Assembly: GCA_964528535.1 (NCBI GenBank)
Contig: CAZGSQ010000089.1
Coordinates: 1-15,660, forward strand
Origin: CAINVV01 sp964528535
GTDB taxonomy: Bacteria > Bacteroidota > Bacteroidia > Bacteroidales > Prolixibacteraceae
Direction of reading: 5' to 3'
Length of the DNA: 15,660 nucleotides
The translations under genes were made by a program, and so were the position numbers. Numbering within the stretch: the first letter of the stretch is position 1; every line of letters starts with the position of its first letter. Below, piece by piece: positions 1-8,458 of the stretch. The notes beneath the pieces are model-generated. The model ran no database searches and had not been told where the DNA came from. It saw only the letters and a program-made list of their open reading frames with translations.

Positions 1-46
1 TACACGGCTCTGAACACTCTTTCCCTACACGACGCTCTTCCGATCT
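1..46 (+). other. Illumina P5 adapter remnant with i5 index (non-genomic)
   Basis: Bases 14-46 match the whole 33-base Illumina TruSeq Read 1 primer site, ending in GCTCTTCCGATCT at 46. Bases 1-5 (TACAC) fit the end of the P5 flow-cell segment. Bases 6-13 (GGCTCTGA) match, from memory, the TruSeq HT i5 index D504. The order P5 end, index, Read 1 site is exactly that of a dual-index library molecule, so this is untrimmed adapter at a contig end. Genomic sequence begins at 47. Confidence 0.98.
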
Positions 47-477
47 AGTTGAAGCGACATCCCAAAGACGGGAAAAGGGGTGAGGCCGAAATAGCCAAAC
101 CAACAGAATAGGTATAAGATGGCCCAGGTCAGCAGGAAGATCATGAAGAGCCTGATCAGCCAAACTTTGTACCTGTAATCCGGGATACCGAATAGGATCT
201 CCAGGATTCTCGAGTCGGCATCGTTTTGGATGCCAAAAACGGTAGGGTAGAAGATGAGCAATATTCCAGGAAAGAACAGGATCGAATAGAGGTCGGATGA
301 GCTGATTGCCGGAACTTTCAGAACCAGCTGTATAGACAGTAAGACATAAAAGACCAGTGAGGCCAAAACAAACCAGAAGAATCGACCTGCAAAGATGATC
401 TTCAGGTTGTAACCGGCCATCTTTAACACCAAGTCAAGCCTGTTCTTCAGTTTACTCTTTAATAGTGCGTTATCCAT
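47..477 (-). CDS. Probable ABC-2 type permease, N-terminal part, cut by adapter
   Basis: This is the last gene of the operon and is incomplete. From the ATG at 475-477 about 143 genuine residues remain. The open frame then runs into the adapter, which adds DRKSVV and a false stop at 25-27; that tail is not biological. A TTG six codons upstream (493-495) is an alternative start, but the ATG is preferred; neither has a clear Shine-Dalgarno. Counting from the ATG, three hydrophobic segments lie near residues 32-51, 65-82 and 105-130, after a basic amphipathic N-terminus. There is no signal peptide. The position directly after an ABC ATPase domain, and the segment between the second and third helices (GIQNDADSRILEILFGIP, like the cytoplasmic loop of ABC-2 permeases), suggest an ABC-type membrane partner. 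The family assignment is inference from half a protein or less; it could instead be an unclassified membrane protein. Confidence 0.6.
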
Positions 478-522
478 TGCGAATGCTTTATTCAAATATT
501 GTAAAATTAATCATTAAGTCAG

Positions 523-588
523 GAGTTATGAGTGATAAGGTTCTCATCAACGTCCTGGTAAAAATCCATAACTCATAACTCATAACTC
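523..588. repeat. Inverted repeat between fusion gene and last gene
   Basis: GAGTTATGAGT at 523-533 has a perfect 11-base reverse complement at 571-581, and again at 578-588 because the right side is a tandem repeat. In the mRNA this could fold as a hairpin with a loop of roughly 37-44 bases. There is no T-run after it, so it is not a classical intrinsic terminator. It might influence readthrough into, or stability of, the last cistron; that role is inference. Confidence 0.6.
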
Positions 589-594
589 ATAACT
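567..594. repeat. Heptamer tandem repeat (CATAACT)x4
   Basis: There are four perfect, consecutive copies of CATAACT on the plus strand (567-573, 574-580, 581-587, 588-594), equal to AGTTATG on the coding strand. The repeat covers the stop codon and last codon of the RND-ABC fusion gene and extends into the spacer. It is a short microsatellite and may vary in copy number. A seven-base unit would shift the frame, but only at the extreme C-terminus. Confidence 0.9.
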
Positions 595-3500
595 TCTTCT
601 TCATCCCCTTCAGTATGCACAGATAGGCCTCTTCAAGCACCGGTTTGACAACCACTGCATCTTCGGACGGTTTTTCTTCCGACAGGAAGCGTACCTTGAT
701 CATTTCGCCATCACGCATGTGGTGGATGACCCGTTCTTTCATAGGGAAGCTGTCAAATTCTCGGGCAGGAATGCTGAATTGCCAGACGAAGCCTTCGGCC
801 AGTTTCACCATGTCGTTGGGATGGCCTGCATAGCACAGTTCACCTCTGTTGACAACGGCTACCTGGTTGCAGGAGCTGGAGATGTCCTCTATGATATGCG
901 TAGAAAAGATCACGATACGTTCGCGGCTTAACTCGACCAAAAGGTTCCTGAAACGGATTCGTTCACGTGGATCCAATCCGGCAGTCGGTTCGTCTACGAC
1001 CAGGATGCGCGGCAGATGGAGCAAGATTTGGGCGATACCCATCCGTTGTTTCATACCACCGGAGAAACCTCCGATTTTGTCATCCCTGCGGTCCCAAAGG
1101 TGTACAGAACTCAAGACATATTCGATGCGTTTGTCTCTCAGGGTAGCATCCGTGAGGCCTTTGAGGATTCCCTGGTAATCGAGGAACTCATAAGCAGACA
1201 TGTTCTCATAGGTGCCAAACTCCTGCGGCAGATAGCCGATGAGACCCTGCAATTCTTCGCGTTTCTCCTGGGTATCTATCCCATTGATCCAGACCTTGCC
1301 GTAGCTCTGTTCGTAGATGCCGCAGATGACCCGCATCATGGTTGATTTTCCGGCTCCGTTAGGACCCAGCAAGCCAATCATTCCGGTGTTGATCTGAAGT
1401 GAGACACCTTTCAATGCCTTGAATGGATCTCGTTTGCGACCAATCACCGGCATCTGTTCAACAAGTTTGTAGAAGGTACGGCGAATGCCGGCAAATCTTC
1501 CTTTCAATCGCTCTATGTTAATTTTATCCCTGTACAGTCTCTTGGCGGTCGTATCTACCGATAGGATAAAGTACCAGATGACTCCCAAAATGGCAACTGA
1601 AGCAATCTTTTCCCATTTGAAATAGAAGTAGATCAATACCAGAAGTGGAAAGCCCCAATAGATCAGCTGCTGGACAAAACCGGCGAGTTTAGACATCAAT
1701 TTCTTGTTGGCTTTTTCCGAACGGAAGTTGAGGTACTCTGAAACCGGTCCCCACATGGCCATGATCATCAGGTAGATCAAAATGGCCATGATCAGGATGT
1801 ACATTCCGTTTTGAAGGTAGCTGAAAGTAAAATAGAACAGGAATCCGAGCAAAGGAAGCTGCCAGATAAACAGGTCGAAATCTTTGTAGCTCCTGTAATA
1901 TTTCAATTGACCGGCTCTTTCCCTGATGTTTCTGTTGCCACTCCATTCTCTGGCAAATCGGCTGCCCCAGTCGTAAATTTTAACCAGGCTCTGTACCCTG
2001 ATGGTAATCTGCTTGTCGGGATCGATGACAGTTTCGGTTGCTTTGCGCAAACTGTTCATCACAAACCAGATGCCTCCCGGGATGAGGATCACGAGTGCGA
2101 TCATGTCCAGCATTTTCCACATGAAATCATCCACCTTGGTGTAGACCAAGGCGATGCCGCCAACGAAGAGTAGGGCTTGAAATATTTTTAATTTCCAATT
2201 GAGTTCCCGCATCCAGTTTAGAGAAGTCTCGAGACCCGAGTAAAAGGTGGGGATAAATACGAGTGTGAGCAGGGTGCTAAGGCTCAATCCGCCGATGACT
2301 GTGATGGCAAATGGAGCGCCGATGGCACCAACATATTCGTTGTCGCCCATGGCGAGTGGAAGCATGGCGGCGATCGTTGCAATTGCTGTGATAAGTATCG
2401 GACGTAGCCTCGACATTCCGGCCATTACCAGGGCCCTGTTCTTGCGGAATCCTCTTTTGCGGAGAATCTGGGTATAATCTATCAGGATAATTCCATTGTT
2501 CACCACCACGCCTATCAGGATCAGGAATCCGATCAGCGTATTGGAATTAAAGAGGGAATTGTGTGAGAAGATGAGTCCCAGGAAGGAGCCTATTGCGGCC
2601 AATGGTATCGAGAACATGAGTACGAACGGGGTGGATACCGATTCGAAAACAGAAGCCAGAATCATGAATATCAAGAAGAAAGCTGCCCCTATCAGGAAAT
2701 AAAAATCCTTGAGGGTATCCTCTTCGTGGATCACCTGGATGGCAATCCCGGAAGGCATGTTGTAATTTTCGACGATCTTGTCTACTTCGGCGCGGTATGA
2801 TTCAAGCAATGCCTTTGATTCCTGTGAGGCAGCCACAAACTGGAAGCGGACTTCAATTTGCTTCTCCTGGTTGACCCTTGTGATGTTTGCATAACCCGAT
2901 GAGAGCACCACATCGCTTATGTTTTGAAGGTCGTGGAGACCGCCTTTTGTGTCGGCGATGGGCAAGGTTCTCAGTTCAAAGGCCGATTTGTTTCTTTTGG
3001 CTTCTTCCGGAGTCTGTCCTTTTTTGGGCATCTCCTTGATGGTGATGTCGTATTGGTCGTTGCCTTGTTTGAAAGGAATGTTGGTTGCAATCTCCTTGCT
3101 GAAGGAGTTCAACTCACTGGAGACGTTGGCCAGGGAGACATCATAGGCGTTCATCAAGAGCGGATGAAATTTCAAATGAACCTCCGGTCTGTTGTTGGAG
3201 AAGCTGACGCGCACTCCATTCATCGACTCGAGGCCCTCGAGGAAATACTGCAGGTCGGAAGCAACGTTCTTCATCAAGTCAAAATCCTGTCCTTTGATAA
3301 GGATTCTTTCCCAATTGGATCCAACCCCCATCATCGACATGAAATTGCCGGAACCCGAATTTCCAATGCCCATGCCTCCGGTGCTTCCTCCGGTTGAGGA
3401 GGCATCGGCGATGTCGATGGTTCCACCGGGAACATCCGACATTTTGTTGGTTACCTCATCCCTGACCTGTGCAAGGGAGCGTTTCTTGATTTTCTGAAAA

Positions 3501-5323
3501 TCTTCTTTCAATTCAACCATCACGCTGGCACTCTCTACCTGGATGTTGCAGGTTACGTCTTTGATTTCGGCAACACCTTTGATCCTGTTCTCAATCTCGC
3601 TAACCACTTTGTCGCTCGATTCGATGGTCGATCCTGACGGTAGTGTGACATTGATCCTGAAGGCATTGGTCGTGACCTCTTTCTGCGTGTTGATGCTTAA
3701 ACCAAGGCAGATAAACATGGTAACGAAGAAGACAATTAATGCGCCAACGATTGTTTGTGTAGGTTTTCGCAACGAATATTTGAGGATCATCAGGTAGGCC
3801 TGCACCTGTTTGTGCCGGGTGGAGACCTGGGTGAACTCCATGTTTCCACCTGCTTTTTTCTTCAGAAAAGCGTAGGCGAGCATGGGAACCAACAGCATGG
3901 CCACTGCCAATGAAACCAATAAGGTTGAGATGATGGAGATGCCAACGTTCTTACCCAACAATTTGATCAGGTAGTTGTCTGAAAAGAGGAAGGGCAGGAA
4001 GATGGTGGTGGTTGTGAGGGTTGCAGCCAAAACGGAGCGCCAGACCTCTGTCGTACCCTGGACTACTGCATCCCTGGGCGATTTCCCCGACGCTCGCAAC
4101 CTGTAAATATTTTCGAGCACCACGACACTGTTGTCGAGCAATATTCCCACCGCCAACGCCATGCCCACCAGTGTAAGACTGTTGATGGTCACATCGGCAT
4201 AGTAGAAAAAGTTGAAAGCCGTTAGCACTGAAATTGGAATCGCCAGCGCGATGATCGAAACGAGTTGGATGTTCTTCAGGAAAATCCAGAGTACAAAGAT
4301 GGCCAACAGTGCGCCAACCAAAGCCAGTTCACCTATCTGATTCAGGTTTTTGGACATCGTATCGGCAGCATTGTTCTGAACAGTAATTTCTACCTCTTTG
4401 GAGGCCAGTTCTTTGTTCAGTTTTTCAATGACGGCAAGGGTTTTCGTTGAGAGCTCGATCAGATTGGACTGTGCATCGTTGACAAGGGTGATGGAGACAG
4501 CATCTTTCCCGTTTACCCTTGAATAGGAGGTTACCTCCTTGGTTCCATAATAAACCTTGGCAACATCTTTGAGCAGAATCGGGCCGGTGGCGATCACCAG
4601 GTTTTCAAGCTGGGAAAGTTGATCGAATTCGGAGGTAATCTGAACGGTGTATTTGAGGTTTGAACCATATACGTCACCTGCATAAGCCCTGGTCTTGTAA
4701 TTCTGCGAGATCTTGGAGCGGATGTTGTTGGCTGTGATCTTGTAAGCATTACAGACATCCATGTCCAATTGAATTTCAATGGTTTTCTCATGTCCGCCGA
4801 AGATATTGATCCCGGCGATGCCATCTACGTTCTGAAGATCGGGCTTAATTTTGAGATCAGTGATGTTCCTCACCTGATCGATGCCTCCGCTTCCCCTTAC
4901 TTGCAACTGCATGAACTGCTTGTTGACCTGGCTGGCGTCGACCTTTACCACCGTAACCACAAATTGTGTTGGAATGGAGGCCTTGATCTCGTTGATCTTC
5001 TCCTGCAATTTCAGGTAGGTGTATTTGAAATTAACCTTCTTGTTGAACTGCACCATGATGGTTCCCCGCCTCGACTGGCAGGACGATTCCATGTCTTCGA
5101 TACCCTGCAGCGTGCCGATGGCTCCTTCAATGGGGATAATGGCCTGACTCTCCATGAATTTCGGGTCAACCTCCTGCTGGCTCGCAACCTGTACATAAAG
5201 CATTGGCAGCTCCGCATTCGGGAATAGCTCCATTGAAAGATTCTTCCAGGAGACATATCCCAACATGCTAAGCCCGAGGAAGAGCATGCTGATCAATACT
5301 TTTCTTTTTATTATGAAGTCCAT
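587..5323 (-). CDS. RND efflux permease fused to six extra TM segments and an ABC ATPase
   Basis: This 1578-residue protein has one uninterrupted frame. Residues 1-1035 form a complete RND/HAE1 permease: a membrane-anchoring N-terminus, two large periplasmic loops (about 33-325 and 545-870) and two six-helix bundles. Proton-relay positions are D397-N398 in TM4, N942 in TM10 (Lys in AcrB) and T979. Residues 1041-1260 hold about six further hydrophobic segments (1044-1062, 1071-1090, 1149-1170, 1172-1190, 1214-1236, 1239-1256), with Lys/Arg-rich loops where a cytoplasmic side is predicted. Residues about 1265-1578 are a full ABC ATPase: Walker A G1320-T1328 (GPNGAGKST), Q-loop Q1367, signature FSGGMKQRM at 1420-1428, Walker B D1444-E1445, H-loop H1476. 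ABC domains of this type normally sit in a separate gene. It starts 18 bp after the upstream RND gene, at ATG 5321-5323, and ends at TGA 587-589. Domain calls are firm; the joint function is inference. Confidence 0.95.
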   Translation of the reverse strand: MDFIIKRKVLISMLFLGLSMLGYVSWKNLSMELFPNAELPMLYVQVASQQEVDPKFMESQAIIPIEGAIGTLQGIEDMESSCQSRRGTIMVQFNKKVNFKYTYLKLQEKINEIKASIPTQFVVTVVKVDASQVNKQFMQLQVRGSGGIDQVRNITDLKIKPDLQNVDGIAGINIFGGHEKTIEIQLDMDVCNAYKITANNIRSKISQNYKTRAYAGDVYGSNLKYTVQITSEFDQLSQLENLVIATGPILLKDVAKVYYGTKEVTSYSRVNGKDAVSITLVNDAQSNLIELSTKTLAVIEKLNKELASKEVEITVQNNAADTMSKNLNQIGELALVGALLAIFVLWIFLKNIQLVSIIALAIPISVLTAFNFFYYADVTINSLTLVGMALAVGILLDNSVVVLENIYRLRASGKSPRDAVVQGTTEVWRSVLAATLTTTTIFLPFLFSDNYLIKLLGKNVGISIISTLLVSLAVAMLLVPMLAYAFLKKKAGGNMEFTQVSTRHKQVQAYLMILKYSLRKPTQTIVGALIVFFVTMFICLGLSINTQKEVTTNAFRINVTLPSGSTIESSDKVVSEIENRIKGVAEIKDVTCNIQVESASVMVELKEDFQKIKKRSLAQVRDEVTNKMSDVPGGTIDIADASSTGGSTGGMGIGNSGSGNFMSMMGVGSNWERILIKGQDFDLMKNVASDLQYFLEGLESMNGVRVSFSNNRPEVHLKFHPLLMNAYDVSLANVSSELNSFSKEIATNIPFKQGNDQYDITIKEMPKKGQTPEEAKRNKSAFELRTLPIADTKGGLHDLQNISDVVLSSGYANITRVNQEKQIEVRFQFVAASQESKALLESYRAEVDKIVENYNMPSGIAIQVIHEEDTLKDFYFLIGAAFFLIFMILASVFESVSTPFVLMFSIPLAAIGSFLGLIFSHNSLFNSNTLIGFLILIGVVVNNGIILIDYTQILRKRGFRKNRALVMAGMSRLRPILITAIATIAAMLPLAMGDNEYVGAIGAPFAITVIGGLSLSTLLTLVFIPTFYSGLETSLNWMRELNWKLKIFQALLFVGGIALVYTKVDDFMWKMLDMIALVILIPGGIWFVMNSLRKATETVIDPDKQITIRVQSLVKIYDWGSRFAREWSGNRNIRERAGQLKYYRSYKDFDLFIWQLPLLGFLFYFTFSYLQNGMYILIMAILIYLMIMAMWGPVSEYLNFRSEKANKKLMSKLAGFVQQLIYWGFPLLVLIYFYFKWEKIASVAILGVIWYFILSVDTTAKRLYRDKINIERLKGRFAGIRRTFYKLVEQMPVIGRKRDPFKALKGVSLQINTGMIGLLGPNGAGKSTMMRVICGIYEQSYGKVWINGIDTQEKREELQGLIGYLPQEFGTYENMSAYEFLDYQGILKGLTDATLRDKRIEYVLSSVHLWDRRDDKIGGFSGGMKQRMGIAQILLHLPRILVVDEPTAGLDPRERIRFRNLLVELSRERIVIFSTHIIEDISSSCNQVAVVNRGELCYAGHPNDMVKLAEGFVWQFSIPAREFDSFPMKERVIHHMRDGEMIKVRFLSEEKPSEDAVVVKPVLEEAYLCILKGMKKKL

Positions 5324-5341
5324 CCGTTGAAAATTGTTTGT

Positions 5342-8300
5342 TTAAATGTCCTGTTCGATGGGTTTGTTACTCGTCAGCAAATCGTACACACATGGGATGA
5401 CCAAGAGTGTAAGCAGTGTGCTGGTTACCATCCCTCCGATTACTGCAAGTGCCATGGGTGCCCGCAAAGCCACGCTGTCACCGAAACCTAATGTCAGCGG
5501 AACGAGTGCGATGATGGTGATGATACTTGTCATCAGGATCGGACGCAGTCTTTGCTGTCCGGCCTGGGCTATTGCAGCCCTTTTCTCCATGCCAAGTTCC
5601 CGCAACTGGTTGATCCTGTCGACGAAGATGATGGAGTCGTTGACGGCAATCCCTCCGAGCATGATGATCCCTATCAAGGCCATCATGTTGAACGACTGAC
5701 CGACCAGGTAGAACAGAATGACCGTACCTACAATGGCAAAAGGAATGGACAACAAGATGACAAAAGGATGTATCAAAGATTCAAATTTTGCAGCCAGAAC
5801 CATGTATACCAAAACGATGGATAGCAATAGGGCAAATCTTAGGTTGGTCCAAGACTCCTGTCTTTTCTGTTCTTCTCCGGCAATCTTAAAGCGATAATCT
5901 GTAGGCAGATCGATTGCCGAAATTTTCGTTTGAATTGCGGCAGAAATCTTATCGAGCGATTCCCCTTTTTTCAGGTCGGCCATTACTTTTCCAACCCTGA
6001 TCTGGTTGCTGTGGTAGATCTCTTTCGGTGCCATCGATTCTTTCAGTTGTGCCACCTCTCCGAGTCTAACCACGGTGGTACCACTCCTGATGATGACATC
6101 ACCCAATTCTGACATTCCCAATTTTGGAAGATGGATGGTAATATCGCGCAATTCTCCGTTCTTGTCGTATTGTCCGACCAGCTGTCCCGTCAGTTTTCCG
6201 GTTACCTGGGTAACGATGTCGCTCACAGCCAGGTTGTATGTTCCGGCACGGAAACGGTCGACCATCACATTGTATTCGGGATATCCCTGGTCCATGTTGG
6301 TTGAGAGGTTGTACAATCCCGGTATATCCTGAACCACTTTTTTGGTTCGATGGGCCAATGAGTCCAGTACAACCAGATCATCCCCCCGGATTTCAACCAC
6401 GACAGGTGCTTCGCTGTTTCCAAGAATGCTCTGCAAGGCAGTCTCATCCTGGGCAAAGCTGACCTCCAGATCCGGATTCTTCGAATACCATTCCGCAATG
6501 GCGGCGATCACTTTGGAGGAGCTTAGTTTCACATCTGGTTTCAGCATTACTTTGATCTCTGCCGTATTGTCTCCTTCGAAAATGGATTGATCGCTGGTGG
6601 ACAATCCGGTAGAGGGACCAATTCTGGAATAGAGTCCTTGTAAATCCTTGTCGAGCAGCTCTCTTACCATTCCTTCTATCGAAGTTGCTGCTTCCGAAGT
6701 TCTGATCAGGGTAGTTCCAGCTTTCATTTTCAGGTTGATGGAGAATTCTTTGCTATCGCTTTTGGGCATGAATTCGCTGCCGATTCTTGGAATGAGAAAC
6801 AACGACAAACCAAACAACACCAGCGAAGTAAGAATAATAACCATCCGGTGGGGAAGGAGATTGGTCAGGAAATTGCTGTATCCTGTTTTCTTTTGAATCG
6901 AGATGGAGGCACTTTTTTTGTTCATAAAGAAACGGTGGTAGAGCATGGGGATCACGAAAATGGCTACTACCAGCGACGAAAGCAATGAAAATGCAACTGT
7001 CCAGGCCTGATCTTTGAACAGCGCACCCGATGCGCCGTGCATGTAAATAATTGGCAGGAAAACCACGATGTGCGTGAGGGTAGAGGCCGTTATTGCCCCG
7101 CCTACTTCGGCAGTTCCAACGATGGCTGCCTCTTTGGCCGACATCCCATTTTCGTGGTTTCTGAAAATATTCTCCATGACCACGATGGCATTGTCAACGA
7201 GCATTCCTGCCCCGAGCGCCAAACCTCCAAGGGTCATGATGTTGAGCGATAGTCCATTGAAATACATTAAATTAAATGTTGCAACAATGGAGATAGGGAT
7301 CGACAAACTCACAATCAGGGTCGTTCCGATTTTTCGAAGGAAGAGGAAAAGGATGACAATGGCAAGAATAATTCCAAAGTACATGGTATTTTTTACCTCA
7401 TCCACCGCACTGCGAATGAATGTTCCCTGGTTCGACACTACCGTGAATTTGTATCCCGGCAGGGCTTTTTCGATGGTGACCAGGGTTTTGTTGATCTCCT
7501 CGACTGCTTTGACAGTGTTGTATTTGGTCTCTTTGTAAATAGACAAGGCAATACAGCGTTCGCCGTTGATGCGAACAATGTTGACAGGCTCCTTGTTTTC
7601 GAAGCTCACTTTGGCCACATCTTTCAGGAAAGTCGGGGCTTTTTCGGCGGTTGTGCTGCCTGCAACAATTGTCTTGTAACCAACGATCAGGTTTTCAAAA
7701 TCCTCTTTTTGTTGAAGAAGACTAACACCTTTTACCACATATTGCAATCCGGTTTCGGTGATGGTACCTCCTGAGATACTTCTGTTGTAAGACTGAATTT
7801 TGGAGGAAAGTTGATCCACAGTTAAATTGAATGACTCAAGCGCATATGGATTGGTGTCGATGCGCACTTCATTTTGCTCGATTCCGCTCAGATCGACCTG
7901 GGCAACCCCTTCGATTCTGACAAGTTCGTTGCGGATGTAGTTCTCGGCGACTTTCCTTAGCTCATTCATGTCCTTGATGGTGGTATGCGACATACCGACG
8001 ACCATGGCAGGCTTCGTATTTGGATCGTGCTGGGTGATGGTCAGTTCGGTGATCTGACTGTTCTGTGAATAGCTGGTAAGGGCCTTTTGAAGGTCAAGGA
8101 AAGCCTCGTCCATGTCCTTGTTCCAGGCATATTCGACTGTAATTTGGGCAGATCCCGTCTGTGAAATGGAAGAGGTATTGAGAACGCCGCTCTGACGGGT
8201 AGCAATGGCTTCAATGTTGGAGACATAGAGTTTCTCCATCTCTTCAGGAGGCCGCTCTCCAGACTTGATCTCAACGAAAATCCTTGGTGAATTCAAGTCG

Positions 8301-8416
8301 GGAAAAAGATCGATCCCCAGTTTCTGATAGGAGATGACACCAAGTAGCAGTACTCCAAGTACCATCATGAGAATGGTCACCGGAAAGTTGACTGCAAAAT
8401 TTGTCAATTTCTTCAT
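5342..8416 (-). CDS. RND efflux transporter permease (HAE1/AcrB-like)
   Basis: This 1024-residue inner-membrane pump has full family length. It has the RND layout: TM1 near residues 10-30, a periplasmic porter region (about 38-335), TM2-6 (about 343-490), a second periplasmic region (about 548-855) and TM8-12 (about 858-1012). TM4 reads GMLVDNAIVVMENI, placing D408-N409 at the AcrB D407-D408 pair. TM10 has N926-D927 where AcrB has K940-N941. T963 in QRLRPILMTS matches T978. Known RND pumps take substrates from the periplasm or outer leaflet using the proton gradient and pass them through an adaptor to a TolC channel; both partners are encoded immediately upstream. The next gene is a second, longer RND protein, so a heteromeric trimer as in MdtBC is possible (inference). 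Stop TAA at 5342-5344; the start ATG lies 42 bp after the adaptor gene. Confidence 0.96.
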   Translation of the reverse strand: MKKLTNFAVNFPVTILMMVLGVLLLGVISYQKLGIDLFPDLNSPRIFVEIKSGERPPEEMEKLYVSNIEAIATRQSGVLNTSSISQTGSAQITVEYAWNKDMDEAFLDLQKALTSYSQNSQITELTITQHDPNTKPAMVVGMSHTTIKDMNELRKVAENYIRNELVRIEGVAQVDLSGIEQNEVRIDTNPYALESFNLTVDQLSSKIQSYNRSISGGTITETGLQYVVKGVSLLQQKEDFENLIVGYKTIVAGSTTAEKAPTFLKDVAKVSFENKEPVNIVRINGERCIALSIYKETKYNTVKAVEEINKTLVTIEKALPGYKFTVVSNQGTFIRSAVDEVKNTMYFGIILAIVILFLFLRKIGTTLIVSLSIPISIVATFNLMYFNGLSLNIMTLGGLALGAGMLVDNAIVVMENIFRNHENGMSAKEAAIVGTAEVGGAITASTLTHIVVFLPIIYMHGASGALFKDQAWTVAFSLLSSLVVAIFVIPMLYHRFFMNKKSASISIQKKTGYSNFLTNLLPHRMVIILTSLVLFGLSLFLIPRIGSEFMPKSDSKEFSINLKMKAGTTLIRTSEAATSIEGMVRELLDKDLQGLYSRIGPSTGLSTSDQSIFEGDNTAEIKVMLKPDVKLSSSKVIAAIAEWYSKNPDLEVSFAQDETALQSILGNSEAPVVVEIRGDDLVVLDSLAHRTKKVVQDIPGLYNLSTNMDQGYPEYNVMVDRFRAGTYNLAVSDIVTQVTGKLTGQLVGQYDKNGELRDITIHLPKLGMSELGDVIIRSGTTVVRLGEVAQLKESMAPKEIYHSNQIRVGKVMADLKKGESLDKISAAIQTKISAIDLPTDYRFKIAGEEQKRQESWTNLRFALLLSIVLVYMVLAAKFESLIHPFVILLSIPFAIVGTVILFYLVGQSFNMMALIGIIMLGGIAVNDSIIFVDRINQLRELGMEKRAAIAQAGQQRLRPILMTSIITIIALVPLTLGFGDSVALRAPMALAVIGGMVTSTLLTLLVIPCVYDLLTSNKPIEQDI

Positions 8417-8458
8417 TAGGAAAATATTTTAAAAATTTTGCCTGAACGCGCAGGTAAA

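Noticed and set aside
1..13. Genomic sequence before the Read 1 primer site
   Set aside because: These bases fit exactly the P5 end followed by an 8-base index, so they are library sequence.
567..594. Possible CRISPR-like array
   Set aside because: The unit is 7 bp, copies are directly adjacent and there are no spacers; it is a simple tandem repeat.
2200..2210. Fusion caused by a missed stop or frameshift between RND and ABC genes
   Set aside because: The frame is continuous and well populated by plausible membrane segments on both sides, and no stop codon or alternative start with an ABC N-terminus interrupts it. It is kept as a test to run on raw reads, not as the favoured reading.
645..5227. 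Many plus-strand open frames opposite the RND-ABC fusion gene
   Set aside because: They are short, overlap one another, lie opposite a strongly conserved coding frame and encode low-complexity or Cys/His/Arg-rich peptides with no recognisable domain.
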